Both the position numbers and the translations under genes were made by a program. The notes under the pieces are model-generated. The model made no database searches. It was not told where the DNA came from and saw only the letters and a list, made by a program, of their open reading frames with translations. DNA of 64,000 bases from assembly GCF_030053775.1 (NCBI RefSeq), contig NZ_CP125669.1, positions 1,421,962 through 1,485,961 on the forward strand. Direction: 5' to 3'. This DNA is from Acinetobacter corruptisaponis. Lineage in GTDB: Bacteria > Pseudomonadota > Gammaproteobacteria > Pseudomonadales > Moraxellaceae. Below are positions 1-9,045 of this stretch, piece by piece (position 1 is the stretch's first letter; every line of letters begins with the position of its first letter).

Positions 1-936
1 TGCCTGCAAAATGCCCTCTGCATGTGCTGTCAGCTCTTCCAGTGCCTGCATTGAGTGCTCTGGTTTCACGATTTGCACCATTTCAACCTTGTCAAACTGA
101 TGCTGACGAATCAGGCCACGAGTATCACGCCCGTAAGAACCTGCTTCACTACGGAAACATGGGGTATGCGCTGCATATTTCAGTGGTAAACGGTCAGCAT
201 CCAAGATTTCGTCACGCACAAAGTTGGTGACAGGCACTTCTGCGGTTGGGATCAGGTAATACTCTTTCTCACCTTGAAGCTTGAACAAATCTTCTTCAAA
301 CTTAGGCAACTGCCCTGTACCACGTAAGCTATCTGCATTGACTAGATAAGGTACATAAGCTTCGGTATAACCATTTTTAAGCGTATGCGTATCCAGCATG
401 AACTGGGTTAATGCACGTTGTAGGCGAGCCAAAGGCCCTTTCAATACACTAAAACGTGAACCTGTCAGCTTGGTTGCGGTTTCAAACTCAAGACCACCCA
501 TCCATTCACCAAGATCGGTGTGATCCTTGATTTCAAAGTCAAACTGGCGCGGTGTGCCCCACTTTAAGATTTCAAGGTTGTCACTCTCATCTTTCCCTTC
601 AGGCACAGACTCATCTGGCAAGTTTGGAATCGCCAGTGACTTCTGCTCAAGCTCAGTTTGCAGCTCAGCCAAAGCCACTTCAGCAGCCTTGATTTCATCA
701 CCAATGGCAGCCATACGTACCATGATCTCAGAAGCATCACCACCTGACTTTTTGATTTGACCGACCTGTTTGGCACCCGCATTACGCTCTGCCTGCAAGT
801 TTTCAGCCTTGGACTGTAAATCTTTACGGCGCGCCTCTAAATCCGCCCATTCCTGAACATCAAGCTGAATACCACGTTTTGCCAAAGCGGCATTGACCGC
901 TTCAATATTATTTCTGAGTAATTTTGGGTCGATCAT
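1..936 (-). CDS. serS: Seryl-tRNA synthetase, 3' end outside the window
   Basis: Class II aminoacyl-tRNA synthetase that charges tRNA-Ser in the cytoplasm. The reading frame starts at the ATG whose complement is 934-936 ([10 protein letters not shown]) and runs off the left edge, so about 312 of the usual 420-430 residues are visible. The first ~110 residues are the Ala/Lys/Glu-rich antiparallel coiled-coil arm that binds the long variable arm of tRNA-Ser. After it comes the start of the catalytic core with the family stretch TAEVPVTN and the motif 2 region [15 protein letters not shown]. The product is a firm call from these motifs; the truncation is only due to the window edge. Confidence 0.96.
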   Translation of the reverse strand, partial: MIDPKLLRNNIEAVNAALAKRGIQLDVQEWADLEARRKDLQSKAENLQAERNAGAKQVGQIKKSGGDASEIMVRMAAIGDEIKAAEVALAELQTELEQKSLAIPNLPDESVPEGKDESDNLEILKWGTPRQFDFEIKDHTDLGEWMGGLEFETATKLTGSRFSVLKGPLARLQRALTQFMLDTHTLKNGYTEAYVPYLVNADSLRGTGQLPKFEEDLFKLQGEKEYYLIPTAEVPVTNFVRDEILDADRLPLKYAAHTPCFRSEAGSYGRDTRGLIRQHQFDKVEMVQIVKPEHSMQALEELTAHAEGILQA

Positions 937-1015
937 AATCAATCATGAATAGAAAAAAACTGGCTATAGTGTAAGGCTTTAACCTGAAAAAATACAGTAA
1001 TAGACAACAAAGACT

Positions 1016-1044
1016 CAGCATCCACACACGATATGTCGATGCTG
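1016..1044 (-). terminator. Possible terminator after the DUF3298-type lipoprotein gene
   Basis: A 7-bp perfect stem (CAGCATC / GATGCTG) lies just downstream of the lipoprotein stop codon on the minus strand. A T-rich stretch follows it, but the tract is interrupted, so termination may be partial and serS could receive some read-through. Confidence 0.4.
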
Positions 1045-1052
1045 AATACTGG

Positions 1053-1814
1053 CTAAACAGGCTCTTTCGGCAGACTTGGCAGATATTGCGGCTTAATAAA
1101 CTGTTTGGCGGCATAATATGGCAGGGTCAGCTCGCTCATCCCCTCGGCGTACGAAGCCAACTCATACAGCGGATAGACAAACACTATCCCATTGACACCA
1201 TAATAATAGTTGTCACTGACCTGCAACTGCTCTTTCTTGATGTTATGGTCCTCCAGCCAATTCTGATTCGAGGCATATAACTCATCGCGTAGTTTTTGGT
1301 TCATGTCAGGTTTAACCAATTCACTTACAGTAATGTGTTTTTTATTGGACAGGTCAAAATTGACAAATTCCTGATGCGACATGCCATGTGCCGCACCCGC
1401 AGGGTAACTATAGGTCTGAATTGCAAAAGTCGCCAAATTATAGTTTTGCCCTACAAAACGCACATAGGTGCTACTTTCACTAAGCGAGGGTTCATCCGCT
1501 GGCACCTTGACTTTTTGGTCTGCAATGTTGGCAAAGGCATTCGGCTCTGCCTTTTTCATACGATTGATAAAATATTCATCAATCCATTTTTGCTTGGTCT
1601 CTACCGTTTGCAGGTCATAACTGGTACAACCATCTTCCAGACACAACTTTTGTTTAGGAATCTTGACCGCCACAACTTTGGCCTGAATCAATGGAATATC
1701 GACTTTTTCAGCAGTAGCTGCCGATTGTTCCTTTTTAGGTTGGCAGCCAGCAAGTGCAATGACCGTAAGTATTGGAATGAGTGGAATCAATTGTGATCTT
1801 TTTACTATTTTCAT
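1053..1814 (-). CDS. Lipoprotein with RsiV-like DUF3298 domain
   Basis: 253-residue predicted lipoprotein. The N-terminus has a basic start, a hydrophobic core and the lipobox LAGC, with the acylated Cys near residue 24. The C-terminal two thirds resemble the DUF4163/DUF3298 fold found in RsiV and PdaC: a segment with YSYPAGAAHG followed by FVNFDLSNKKHITVSEL and a C-terminal VYPLYELASYAEG stretch. The biochemical role is not known; RsiV-type domains can bind peptidoglycan-related ligands or lysozyme, but that is only family knowledge. It sits between lolA and serS on the same strand. The start is the ATG at 1814, which gives a normal signal peptide. Confidence 0.75.
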   Translation of the reverse strand: MKIVKRSQLIPLIPILTVIALAGCQPKKEQSAATAEKVDIPLIQAKVVAVKIPKQKLCLEDGCTSYDLQTVETKQKWIDEYFINRMKKAEPNAFANIADQKVKVPADEPSLSESSTYVRFVGQNYNLATFAIQTYSYPAGAAHGMSHQEFVNFDLSNKKHITVSELVKPDMNQKLRDELYASNQNWLEDHNIKKEQLQVSDNYYYGVNGIVFVYPLYELASYAEGMSELTLPYYAAKQFIKPQYLPSLPKEPV

Positions 1815-1901
1815 CGCTATGCAAGTCTCCAGAATTTTTCTTCACTATACAAAGCCTTGTAGCTAGATGAAATTAAGAAATGTATCTATATCGCGCCCAG
1901 C

Positions 1902-1929
1902 AAAAAGCCGCAACAGATGCGGCTTTTTT
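1902..1929. terminator. Bidirectional rho-independent terminator, lolA side
   Basis: Stem GCCGCA (1907-1912) / TGCGGC (1918-1923) with a 5-nt loop, flanked by an A-run on the left and a T-run on the right. On the minus strand it would terminate lolA transcripts. The MITE-like element at 1931-2196 now lies between the lolA stop codon and this hairpin. Confidence 0.75.
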
Positions 1930-1930
1930 A

Positions 1931-2196
1931 GGGTCTGTTGACATTTCACAGATGCTTGCGACAGAGGACGTTTTTTAGACGGTACAAGGCATGTTTTGCG
2001 AAATTTAGTCATTCTAAATGAGCAAGACATAACGCAGTAGCGGCAAAAAATGTCCCTGTCCCACAGGGTTATGGCTAAAACTGCCCCAAACTTCGTTATG
2101 AAACTTGACAAGGGAGTCGCCATTGCCTACGTTTCATGCCTTGTTTGTGTGGTTTTAGCCTATAACGCAATGCATGGCTGAAATGTCAACAGACCC
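1931..2196. mobile_element. MITE-like element with 18-bp terminal inverted repeats
   Basis: The two ends are perfect inverted repeats: gggtctgttgacatttca at 1931-1948 and its reverse complement at 2179-2196. Both ends are flanked by TA, consistent with a 2-bp TA target duplication. The 266 bp in between hold no convincing gene and no transposase, so it is a non-autonomous element. The family is not identified; TA duplication and ends of this kind fit IS5- or IS630-like mobilisation. It separates lolA from its terminator. Confidence 0.7.
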
Positions 2197-2213
2197 TAAC
2201 ATGGTCAAATTCA

Positions 2214-2909
2214 TTACTGGTCAATAATATCTGTACCTTTTGGCGGTTCAAAGTTAAAGACCGATGCTGGAATAGCTGGATTCACCTTAATATTGCTAAA
2301 ACGCACATAAGTGGTTTGGCCCAAGGAATCCTGCAACACCATCAAGTTCGGCGCCTTATTGGCACCAAAGCTAATGGTTAGGCTTTGGAATGCGCCATCC
2401 TCCTGTTTTGGATACAAGGTATAGTACAGCTTGGTTCGGTCAGGCTGGGTGACACGGTAAGCATCCATAATCTGGTTGGTATTACCTGACAATAATAGTG
2501 CAGGCGTATTGGCCACCTGATCATCCAGACTTTGGCGTACCGCCTGCTGTAAATCTGGATCATAAATCCAGACCACCTTGCCTGTGGTCACAATGGTTTG
2601 TTTCGCGGGACTGGTGGTTTCCCAATAGAATTTTCCAGGACGCTCAACTTTCATCACACCCTTAAAGGTCTGATTCATGTGCTGGGCTGTTAAGCCTTTT
2701 TTCTGTACAGTTTTATTATTGGTGGTCTTGGTGCTTTGTTCAAAATCTGCGGTCAATCGTTGCAGGCCAGCCAACTGCTGTACCAGACTGCTAGTTGCCT
2801 GCTGAGCCGATGCAGCCACAGGTGCGGCAAACACCTGACTTCCCACAACAGGGGCAAGCGTGATGGCACTTAATGTTGCGGCATAAGCTATTTTTTTTAC
2901 GAAATTCAT
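2214..2909 (-). CDS. lolA: Outer-membrane lipoprotein carrier protein LolA
   Basis: 231-residue periplasmic chaperone that takes lipoproteins from the LolCDE complex at the inner membrane and passes them to LolB at the outer membrane. A signal peptide (MNFVKKIAYAATLSAITLAP, cleavage near VFA/AP) is followed by the LolA core: the L..L..LTADFEQ segment near residues 45-58, FKGVMKVERPGKFYWE, and VWIYDPDLQQAV. The C-terminal FNFEPPKGTDIIDQ is the typical LolA ending. An AGAAGG ribosome site lies 8 nt upstream of the ATG. Length fits the family. Confidence 0.95.
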   Translation of the reverse strand: MNFVKKIAYAATLSAITLAPVVGSQVFAAPVAASAQQATSSLVQQLAGLQRLTADFEQSTKTTNNKTVQKKGLTAQHMNQTFKGVMKVERPGKFYWETTSPAKQTIVTTGKVVWIYDPDLQQAVRQSLDDQVANTPALLLSGNTNQIMDAYRVTQPDRTKLYYTLYPKQEDGAFQSLTISFGANKAPNLMVLQDSLGQTTYVRFSNIKVNPAIPASVFNFEPPKGTDIIDQ

Positions 2910-3199
2910 AAAATGAACCTTCTATCAGATTTCTACTGTTATGACGACATCTTACTGTTTTTGATCACGAAAAAAATGAAGAAATACACAGGTTTTGTGT
3001 GTTTCGTGTCGCAAAGTCCTGCATTATGTATGAAGTTTCTGCCTTTATGTAGAGATTGTAAGTATAAAAAACTGCTTTTTACTCAATAATCCGATATTCA
3101 TGATACCTGTCTTATAAACCTCGGCATAGGGATCAACGCGAATTGTATGGCATGCTATATTTGTATGAACACACAGTGATTCAATGCAAGAAATATATT
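2910..3199. other. Divergent intergenic region between lolA and the pirin gene
   Basis: About 290 bp with AT-rich stretches that must hold the divergent promoters of lolA and the pirin gene. I see no further gene. An upstream in-frame ATG for pirin exists at 3143 but precedes the conserved start. Confidence 0.5.
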
Positions 3200-4069
3200 A
3201 TGAAAAGCCTTGCCTTTCTCCATCGTAATGATACCCGATTTGCCATTGGTGACTTCTATCCTGCACTATCTGTATTTTCCTATCATGAACTCGGCAATAC
3301 CACTTCCCCATTTCTACTTCTGGATCATCTGGGACCAGGTCGTTTAGCACCGAAAAGTAATAAAAAAGGCGTGAATCAGCATCCCCACCGTGGTTTTGAA
3401 ACTGTGACCCTCGTTTTTGCAGGTGAATTGCAGCATCAGGATTCAACAGGTGCTGGCGGGATCATTAAAGCTGGTGATGTGCAGTGGATGACCGCTGCTT
3501 CAGGGGTAGAGCATATCGAGCAGTTTAGTCCCGAATTTCGCGAACGGGGTGGCAACTTTGAGATGGTGCAATTGTGGGTCAACCTGCCAGCCAAAGATAA
3601 GATGTTGGCACCACGTTATCAGGGCTTGGCTGACCACGCTATTCCTAAAATCTTATTGGAAAACGATGCAGGTTATGTTCGGGTCATTGCTGGCGGGTTT
3701 CAAAATACACAAGGGGTTGCACAGACATTTACACCCATGAATGTGCTTGATCTACATTTGAAAAAAGGACATCAGATGATACTTCCAGCCGGTCAAGGTG
3801 ACACAACACTGATTTATTTGCGTAGAGGCAAAGTTCGGTTTGCGACTGATGAAGACCTTTTAGAAGAACAAGGAATGGCCGTCATGTCAGCCTTAGGTAC
3901 AGATGTTGAAATCACGGCACTGGAAAATTGCGATATACTATTTCTATCTGCCCAGCCCCTACATGAACCCATCAATGGTCATGGCCCTTTTGTCATGAAC
4001 ACCTATGATGAAATTCTACAGGCCTATGACGATATTAAGACAGGGAGATTTGGAAAGAAATCCAGCTAA
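3200..4069 (+). CDS. Pirin family protein (cupin fold)
   Basis: Pirin-like bicupin protein of about 289 residues when started at the ATG at 3200 (MKSLAFLHRND). A longer reading from 3143 adds 19 residues without conservation value. The N-terminal cupin carries the metal-binding pirin signature: HPHRGFETVT near residues 52-61, then the HQDSTG and VQWMTAASGVEHIEQF segments supplying the remaining His and Glu ligands. The C-terminal cupin is present. Bacterial pirins are iron-binding and some act as quercetin 2,3-dioxygenases or metabolic regulators; which applies here cannot be told. It converges on rpmA with a shared terminator. Confidence 0.9.
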   Translation: MKSLAFLHRNDTRFAIGDFYPALSVFSYHELGNTTSPFLLLDHLGPGRLAPKSNKKGVNQHPHRGFETVTLVFAGELQHQDSTGAGGIIKAGDVQWMTAASGVEHIEQFSPEFRERGGNFEMVQLWVNLPAKDKMLAPRYQGLADHAIPKILLENDAGYVRVIAGGFQNTQGVAQTFTPMNVLDLHLKKGHQMILPAGQGDTTLIYLRRGKVRFATDEDLLEEQGMAVMSALGTDVEITALENCDILFLSAQPLHEPINGHGPFVMNTYDEILQAYDDIKTGRFGKKSS

Positions 4070-4101
4070 ATCTTAAGTATTGAAAAACGCCATGCATAAA
4101 A

Positions 4102-4125
4102 AAACCTGCTCAAAGCAGGTTTTTC
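4102..4125. terminator. Bidirectional terminator between pirin and rpmA
   Basis: Hairpin AAACCTGCT-caa-AGCAGGTTTTT with an A-run before and a T-run after it, placed between two convergent genes. It can serve both. Confidence 0.8.
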
Positions 4126-4139
4126 TGAACCATTAAAGC

Positions 4140-4394
4140 TTAAGCTTCAACAGTTACATAGCGACGGCCAAACTGACCTTTCACTTCAAATTTCACTACG
4201 CCGTCAGCAGTAGCAAATAAAGTATGGTCACGGCCCATACCAACATTTGCACCAGCGTGGAACTCAGTACCACGTTGACGAACGATGATGTTACCAGCAG
4301 TTACAGTTTGACCACCGTAAACTTTAACACCCAACATCTTAGGATTCGAATCACGACCGTTCTTCGTCGATCCACCGGCTTTTTTAGTTGCCAT
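4140..4394 (-). CDS. rpmA: 50S ribosomal protein L27
   Basis: 84 residues, the normal length. L27 lies near the peptidyl-transferase centre of the 50S subunit. The N-terminus [16 protein letters not shown] is the standard L27 start (no Firmicutes-type cleavable extension), followed by the conserved [20 protein letters not shown] and [17 protein letters not shown]. It lies 17 bp downstream of rplU in the universal L21-L27 operon. Confidence 0.98.
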   Translation of the reverse strand: MATKKAGGSTKNGRDSNPKMLGVKVYGGQTVTAGNIIVRQRGTEFHAGANVGMGRDHTLFATADGVVKFEVKGQFGRRYVTVEA

Positions 4395-4411
4395 GTCTAT
4401 TTACTCCTGTG

Positions 4412-4723
4412 TTAGCCTGCGATACCAGTAATTTTCAACTCGGTAAACCATTGACGGTGACCTTGTTGCTTACGGTAGTGTTTACGACGACGCATTTTGA
4501 TGATGCGGATTTTGTCGTGACGACCATGGCCAACTACTTCTGCAGTTACTTTTGCGCCAGCTACAACTGGAGCACCGATTTGAATGTTGTCACCGTTTAC
4601 AACCATTAATACATCATCAAACGTAATAGTCGCGCCAGTTTCAGCTTTCAATAATTCTACTTTAAGGGTTTCACCCTCAACAACACGGTGCTGTTTACCA
4701 CCGCTTTGGATTACTGCGTACAT
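4412..4723 (-). CDS. rplU: 50S ribosomal protein L21
   Basis: 103 residues from the ATG at 4723 ([14 protein letters not shown]), the conserved L21 start. An in-frame upstream extension to 4855 would add 44 residues with no family support and is rejected. The C-terminal [16 protein letters not shown] is the 23S rRNA-binding signature of the family. First gene of the rplU-rpmA operon. Confidence 0.97.
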   Translation of the reverse strand: MYAVIQSGGKQHRVVEGETLKVELLKAETGATITFDDVLMVVNGDNIQIGAPVVAGAKVTAEVVGHGRHDKIRIIKMRRRKHYRKQQGHRQWFTELKITGIAG

Positions 4724-4795
4724 AATGTACTCCAACATGCCCGTGTCGTCGTGCCGATAAAGGGATATACCGATCTTAAGACGAACGCCACTGGG

Positions 4796-4824
4796 GTTAT
4801 ACAAGGCGATAGATTTTAAGTGAA
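4796..4824 (-). promoter_or_regulatory. Probable sigma-70 promoter of rplU-rpmA
   Basis: On the minus strand a -35-like TTCACT (complement of 4819-4824) is separated by exactly 17 bp from a -10-like TATAAC (complement of 4796-4801). It is about 75 bp upstream of the rplU start codon, leaving a GC-richer leader. Confidence 0.55.
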
Positions 4825-5179
4825 AATTGATCAAAAAACAAGTGATTTTGCACAAATGCGCCGATCAACAAATGAGCTATGGATTTCATAATAAAATCAA
4901 ACAGATTGAGAATACGTTGTTTTTATTGATTCTGATCGGGTTTTGCAATACATTCTAAAAAACCAATTGCGACAATAACAAACTGTGTTCATATAAAGTC
5001 ACACATACTATGGTATAAAGCTTGGGTTTGGCTATTAAAGACCACTTTTTTGTCTAACGAAAGCCCCAAAATCATCGCAATGATTTAAATGACTGATTAC
5101 ACAGCCTGTATAACTGTTTAGCAACAGACACATTGATACACTTAACATTATATTTCACCTGTACGAGGTTTTTCTTCAT
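4825..5179. other. Divergent spacer rplU / ispB
   Basis: About 355 bp of AT-rich sequence between divergent housekeeping genes. It must hold the ispB promoter. A TATAAA at about 5015-5020 is a possible -10 but no good -35 is seen. No gene is supported here. Confidence 0.4.
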
Positions 5180-6157
5180 ATGGTTATCGATTTTAAGCAA
5201 GACATTCTCTCTCCAGTAGCGACAGATTTTGCTGCGATGGATCATTTGATCAATGAAGGAATCAGCTCCAAGGTTGGCCTGGTCATGTCAGTCAGCAAGC
5301 ATGTGGTTGAGGCTGGCGGTAAACGTATGCGCCCGATCATGTGCCTACTTGCGGCACGTGCATGTGGTGTAGCCAATATGCAGCATGCGCAGCATCTGGC
5401 TGCCATTATTGAAATGCTGCATACCGCGACACTGGTACATGATGATGTTGTGGATGAGTCCAGCCTGCGCCGTGGCAGGCCCACTGCCAATGCAACCTGG
5501 AACAACCAGACCGCCGTTCTGGTCGGTGACTTCCTGATTGCGCGTGCCTTTGATTTACTGGTGGATTTAAACAACATCACTTTACTCAAGGATTTCTCCA
5601 CAGGAACCTGTGAGATTGCGGAAGGTGAGGTTTTACAGCTTCAGTCCCAGCACCAGCCAGAGACCACTGAAGAAACCTATCTAAGAATTATTCATGGTAA
5701 AACATCACGCCTGTTTGAACTGGCAACTGAAGGCGCGGCTATCTTGGCGGGTACTGAAGAATACCGTGAGCCACTACGCCGCTTTGCGGGTCACTTTGGC
5801 AATGCCTTTCAGATTATTGACGATATCTTAGACTACACCTCCGATGCGGAAACACTGGGTAAAAATATTGGTGATGATTTAATGGAAGGCAAACCGACTT
5901 TACCGTTAATTTCAGCATTGGCCCACTCCACTGGTGATGACCATGCGATTATTCGTCGCAGCATTGCAACAGGCGGTGTGGAACATTTGGATAAAGTGAT
6001 TGAAATTGTTCATCACTCAGGTGGCCTGGATTACTGTCAAAAACGTGCCCAACAAGAAACGGATGCCGCTTTAGAAGCGCTTAAAGCACTTCCAGATAAT
6101 GAATATCGCCAGGCACTGATGAACCTGACCTTAATGGCCTTACATCGACTACAATAA
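5180..6157 (+). CDS. ispB: Octaprenyl diphosphate synthase (long-chain trans-prenyltransferase)
   Basis: 325-residue trans-isoprenyl diphosphate synthase that elongates farnesyl diphosphate with isopentenyl diphosphate to make the ubiquinone side chain. Both aspartate-rich motifs are intact: DDVVD at residues 88-92 (first motif, followed by the Arg-rich SSLRRGRPT) and DDILD at 214-218. GGKRMRP near residue 46 binds the pyrophosphate. The side chain length cannot be read from sequence with certainty, but Acinetobacter makes ubiquinone-9, so a solanesyl-type product is possible. Divergent from rplU, as in many proteobacteria. Confidence 0.93.
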   Translation: MVIDFKQDILSPVATDFAAMDHLINEGISSKVGLVMSVSKHVVEAGGKRMRPIMCLLAARACGVANMQHAQHLAAIIEMLHTATLVHDDVVDESSLRRGRPTANATWNNQTAVLVGDFLIARAFDLLVDLNNITLLKDFSTGTCEIAEGEVLQLQSQHQPETTEETYLRIIHGKTSRLFELATEGAAILAGTEEYREPLRRFAGHFGNAFQIIDDILDYTSDAETLGKNIGDDLMEGKPTLPLISALAHSTGDDHAIIRRSIATGGVEHLDKVIEIVHHSGGLDYCQKRAQQETDAALEALKALPDNEYRQALMNLTLMALHRLQ

Positions 6158-6166
6158 TTTTTCTGA

Positions 6167-8242
6167 GTGCCTATGCATTTAAATTTATCTGATTTATTTT
6201 TAAAAATGCAGGAACAGCTTGACCATCCTGAAGCTGTTCCTGAAAGTCTTCTTGCCAATGAGCAGATCCTCATTGAACTGGTCAACTGCATACGACCAAA
6301 AAAACCGAATGATGCTGAAGAAGTCAAACAGCGAATTCATGCATTGATCAAAATTCTTTTGCTGACTCCCACTTCAGCAACTTTACTCCAGAATTTCCTG
6401 CTCAAGCTGATCAGCCAGTACAAACAGATCAGCCTCTATGCCGACAGCGGCATTCTTTCGCTGGATGGTTTCTGGAATCAGCTTGGGCAACGTCTTGGCG
6501 CACATTTCCTGCCTTTAGTGGAGGATGGCAACCAGCTTAAAACCCTCGTTGGCAAAGTCTTTCATGAGCAAAGTGATGGAGAATGGCTGGACCTGATCGA
6601 AAATCAGGACTGGATTACCCTCTTCAACCTGATTGGTGAAAGCCAAAGCAACACGAATGAAAAACAGGTGTGTAAAACTGACCTGATCAAGGCCATTACC
6701 GTGTTGTCCTATCGGATTAGTGGTATTGGTCTGTATCCAGAATTTATTAATGCACAACCCGACATTATTGAATATGAGTCACCTTTTCTGGTTCAGAACC
6801 GTGAAATTGTAGAGTTCATTGAAAAGTATAAACAGCAGATGCACCAGCAGGATACAGTTGCGGTTCTTGCTCCTCCCGATGCGTCACAGGCCTTTGTGAT
6901 GCTGGACCAATGCCGTGAGGTTGTGCTCAAGATCCGTCGGGCAACCAAGCGCATTGGGGTCAGTATCAGCCTGACCTATTTATTGTCCTTACTGGAGCAG
7001 GCGCTTGACCGCATTGAATTATTGCTTGGTTTGCTTGCCAGTAAAAATGATTTCCACTATATCGCACTGGGACAGTTAATTACTGACCTGACCCAGGCCC
7101 ATTATGATGAAAAAAGTGTTCGTCACCTGTTAAATTCAACCAGTGAATTGATTGCCCTGCAAGTCACCGAAAATGCCAGTAAAACAGGTGAACATTATGT
7201 AAGTACCGATAAAAAAGGCTTTTTCGGCATGTATAAGGCGGCGGCAGGTGCAGGCGCAATTATTGCCGTCATGGCCACCTTGAAAATTTTAACGACCCGC
7301 CTGGTACTTGCTCCATTTATGCATGCATTTTTATATAGCATGAATTATGGTCTAGGTTTCATGCTGATCCATGTGCTGCATTTTACGGTTGCAACCAAAC
7401 AACCTGCGATGACAGCCGCGGCACTTGCGGCAACGGTACAGCAGCAGAAAGGCAGTAAAACGGCCCAGATTGCTGAACTGGCGGCTTTGATTATCAATAT
7501 TATCCGAACTCAATTCATTGCAATTCTGGGGAATATTTCAATCGCCATTCCTGTAGCGGCCTTAATTACCTTTTTATGGCAGTACAATCTGGGGGAACCG
7601 TTACTTTCCCCTATTAAGGCAGCCAAGACACTACATGATTTAAATCCATTTACTTCGCTGGCTATCCCCCATGCGGCAATTGCGGGTGTCTGTTTATTTC
7701 TTTCAGGCCTGATTGCGGGCTATTTCGATAATCTGGCAGTCTACCGAAAGGTTGGCCCCCGTCTAAAACAGCACCGCCGCCTAAAACGCTGGATGGGACA
7801 GGCACGACTAGACAAGTTTGCCAACTATATTGAAACCAATCTCGGGGCTTTGGCAGGTAACTTCCTGTTCGGGATTATGCTGGGAAGTATGGGAACCATC
7901 GGTTTTATTTTAGGCCTGCCGCTGGATATCCGTCATATTGCCTTTGCATCCGCCAATTTCATTCAGGGCTTAATGACAGTGAGCGGCACACCTGACCTTG
8001 GTTTAATCATCGTGTCATTTTTGGGCGTTATGTTGATTGGTCTCACCAACCTGTTTGTCAGCTTTACCCTGACGATTATTGTCGCGTTGCGTGCGCGTCG
8101 TGTTCGCTTCTCACAGTGGAAACCCTTGGCTAAATTGGTCATCACCCATTTCCTGACCCGACCAAGTGATTTCTTCTGGCCACCAAAACAACCTGTTGAA
8201 GTGGAAGAGCAAAACACGACTGAGCAAAAAATGAGACATTAA
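6167..8242 (+). CDS. Membrane protein of the Gcr 'site-specific recombinase' family (COG4389)
   Basis: 691 residues. The N-terminal ~330 residues are soluble and helical; the C-terminal half (from about residue 350) has several strong membrane segments, including one at about 358-378, a pair near 440-475 and a group from 495 onward, before a polar tail. The family has long been annotated as site-specific recombinase after a gonococcal gene, but it shows no tyrosine or serine recombinase catalytic motif and the membrane topology argues against that role. The true function is unknown. It starts at GTG 6167 or ATG 6173, 9-15 bp after ispB, and may be cotranscribed with it. Confidence 0.8.
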   Translation: MPMHLNLSDLFLKMQEQLDHPEAVPESLLANEQILIELVNCIRPKKPNDAEEVKQRIHALIKILLLTPTSATLLQNFLLKLISQYKQISLYADSGILSLDGFWNQLGQRLGAHFLPLVEDGNQLKTLVGKVFHEQSDGEWLDLIENQDWITLFNLIGESQSNTNEKQVCKTDLIKAITVLSYRISGIGLYPEFINAQPDIIEYESPFLVQNREIVEFIEKYKQQMHQQDTVAVLAPPDASQAFVMLDQCREVVLKIRRATKRIGVSISLTYLLSLLEQALDRIELLLGLLASKNDFHYIALGQLITDLTQAHYDEKSVRHLLNSTSELIALQVTENASKTGEHYVSTDKKGFFGMYKAAAGAGAIIAVMATLKILTTRLVLAPFMHAFLYSMNYGLGFMLIHVLHFTVATKQPAMTAAALAATVQQQKGSKTAQIAELAALIINIIRTQFIAILGNISIAIPVAALITFLWQYNLGEPLLSPIKAAKTLHDLNPFTSLAIPHAAIAGVCLFLSGLIAGYFDNLAVYRKVGPRLKQHRRLKRWMGQARLDKFANYIETNLGALAGNFLFGIMLGSMGTIGFILGLPLDIRHIAFASANFIQGLMTVSGTPDLGLIIVSFLGVMLIGLTNLFVSFTLTIIVALRARRVRFSQWKPLAKLVITHFLTRPSDFFWPPKQPVEVEEQNTTEQKMRH

Positions 8243-8314
8243 TCAAATTTTGTTATGTTTTTTTACTGAACCTTAAAAAAACATGAAAATGAAATTATCA
8301 TAAAATTTCAAGAC

Positions 8315-8345
8315 TTGACCAAAAGTGTACTCGCAAGTACACTTT
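8315..8345 (+). promoter_or_regulatory. Promoter with embedded palindromic operator upstream of PAP2-adeIJK
   Basis: TTGACC (8315-8320) and TACACT (8338-8343) are spaced by 17 bp, a good sigma-70 pair. Overlapping spacer and -10 is a perfect palindrome with 10-bp arms, AAAGTGTACT (8322-8331) and AGTACACTTT (8336-8345), around CGCA. A repressor bound here would block RNA polymerase. In A. baumannii adeIJK is repressed by the TetR protein AdeN, so this is a candidate AdeN site; the assignment is inference. Confidence 0.6.
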
Positions 8346-8394
8346 CAAACACTCGACAACCCTGAACAATGGTTAAGCAAATAATGAGGTTCGC

Positions 8395-9045
8395 ATGCCG
8401 TACCTACTGCTTTGTATTGGTTGCTTTTTTTTAGGACTCGGTGTGTTTGGGCTGGTTTGTCTCGATACATCGACTTTAGACCTTTTGAGTGTTCAAGCTT
8501 TATTTGAACACCGTTCGTTTGTGCTTAACCAGGTGACCATTCTGCTTTCTCGACTGGGTGGAATGCCATTTTTATTATTTTTAACCACATTTTTGTGTAT
8601 TTATCAAACTTGGATTAAAAACTATAAGAATGCAATTTTTATCGCTTTAAGTGTGGGTGGAAGTATTGTGATTGGTTGGCTTCTGAAATGGGGCATTGAT
8701 CGACCAAGACCCCTAGAATTTTATCACCTGATTCAAAGTTATGGCGCATCTTTCCCAAGTGCCCATAGCCTATATGCTGCGACCCTTGCGAGTATGTTCA
8801 TGTTGCTGTACAGCACACATAAATACCGTAACAGCGTCATTTTAGTATCTACTTTATGGTTTGTTTTCATGGGGATATCTAGAATTTATGCAGGGGTTCA
8901 CTACCCAACCGATGTATTGGCAGGTTGGGGAATCGGGTTGATTTGGACTTCGTTGCTTTGGTTTTGGCTGTATCAAGGCAATTTCAGCAACAATTTGTTT
9001 TTAGATAAAAAATCTAAATTGAGGTGGAATAATGATGTCAGCTAA
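8395..9045 (+). CDS. PAP2-family phosphatase (first gene of the adeIJK transcription unit)
   Basis: 216-residue integral membrane phosphatase with the three PAP2 motifs: KWGIDRPRP near residues 97-105, FPSAHS near 120, and SRIYAGVHYPTD near 163-174, giving the two catalytic His and the basic residues. Several membrane helices surround them. Likely substrates are phosphatidic acid, phosphatidylglycerol phosphate or undecaprenyl pyrophosphate at the periplasmic face; the sequence does not decide. It overlaps adeI by 14 bp and shares its promoter, an arrangement I know from Acinetobacter adeIJK loci. Confidence 0.88.
   Translation: MPYLLLCIGCFFLGLGVFGLVCLDTSTLDLLSVQALFEHRSFVLNQVTILLSRLGGMPFLLFLTTFLCIYQTWIKNYKNAIFIALSVGGSIVIGWLLKWGIDRPRPLEFYHLIQSYGASFPSAHSLYAATLASMFMLLYSTHKYRNSVILVSTLWFVFMGISRIYAGVHYPTDVLAGWGIGLIWTSLLWFWLYQGNFSNNLFLDKKSKLRWNNDVS

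Noticed and set aside
4724..4855. N-terminal extension of L21 (44 residues)
   Set aside because: L21 proteins start at [12 protein letters not shown]; the extension spans the predicted promoter and leader.
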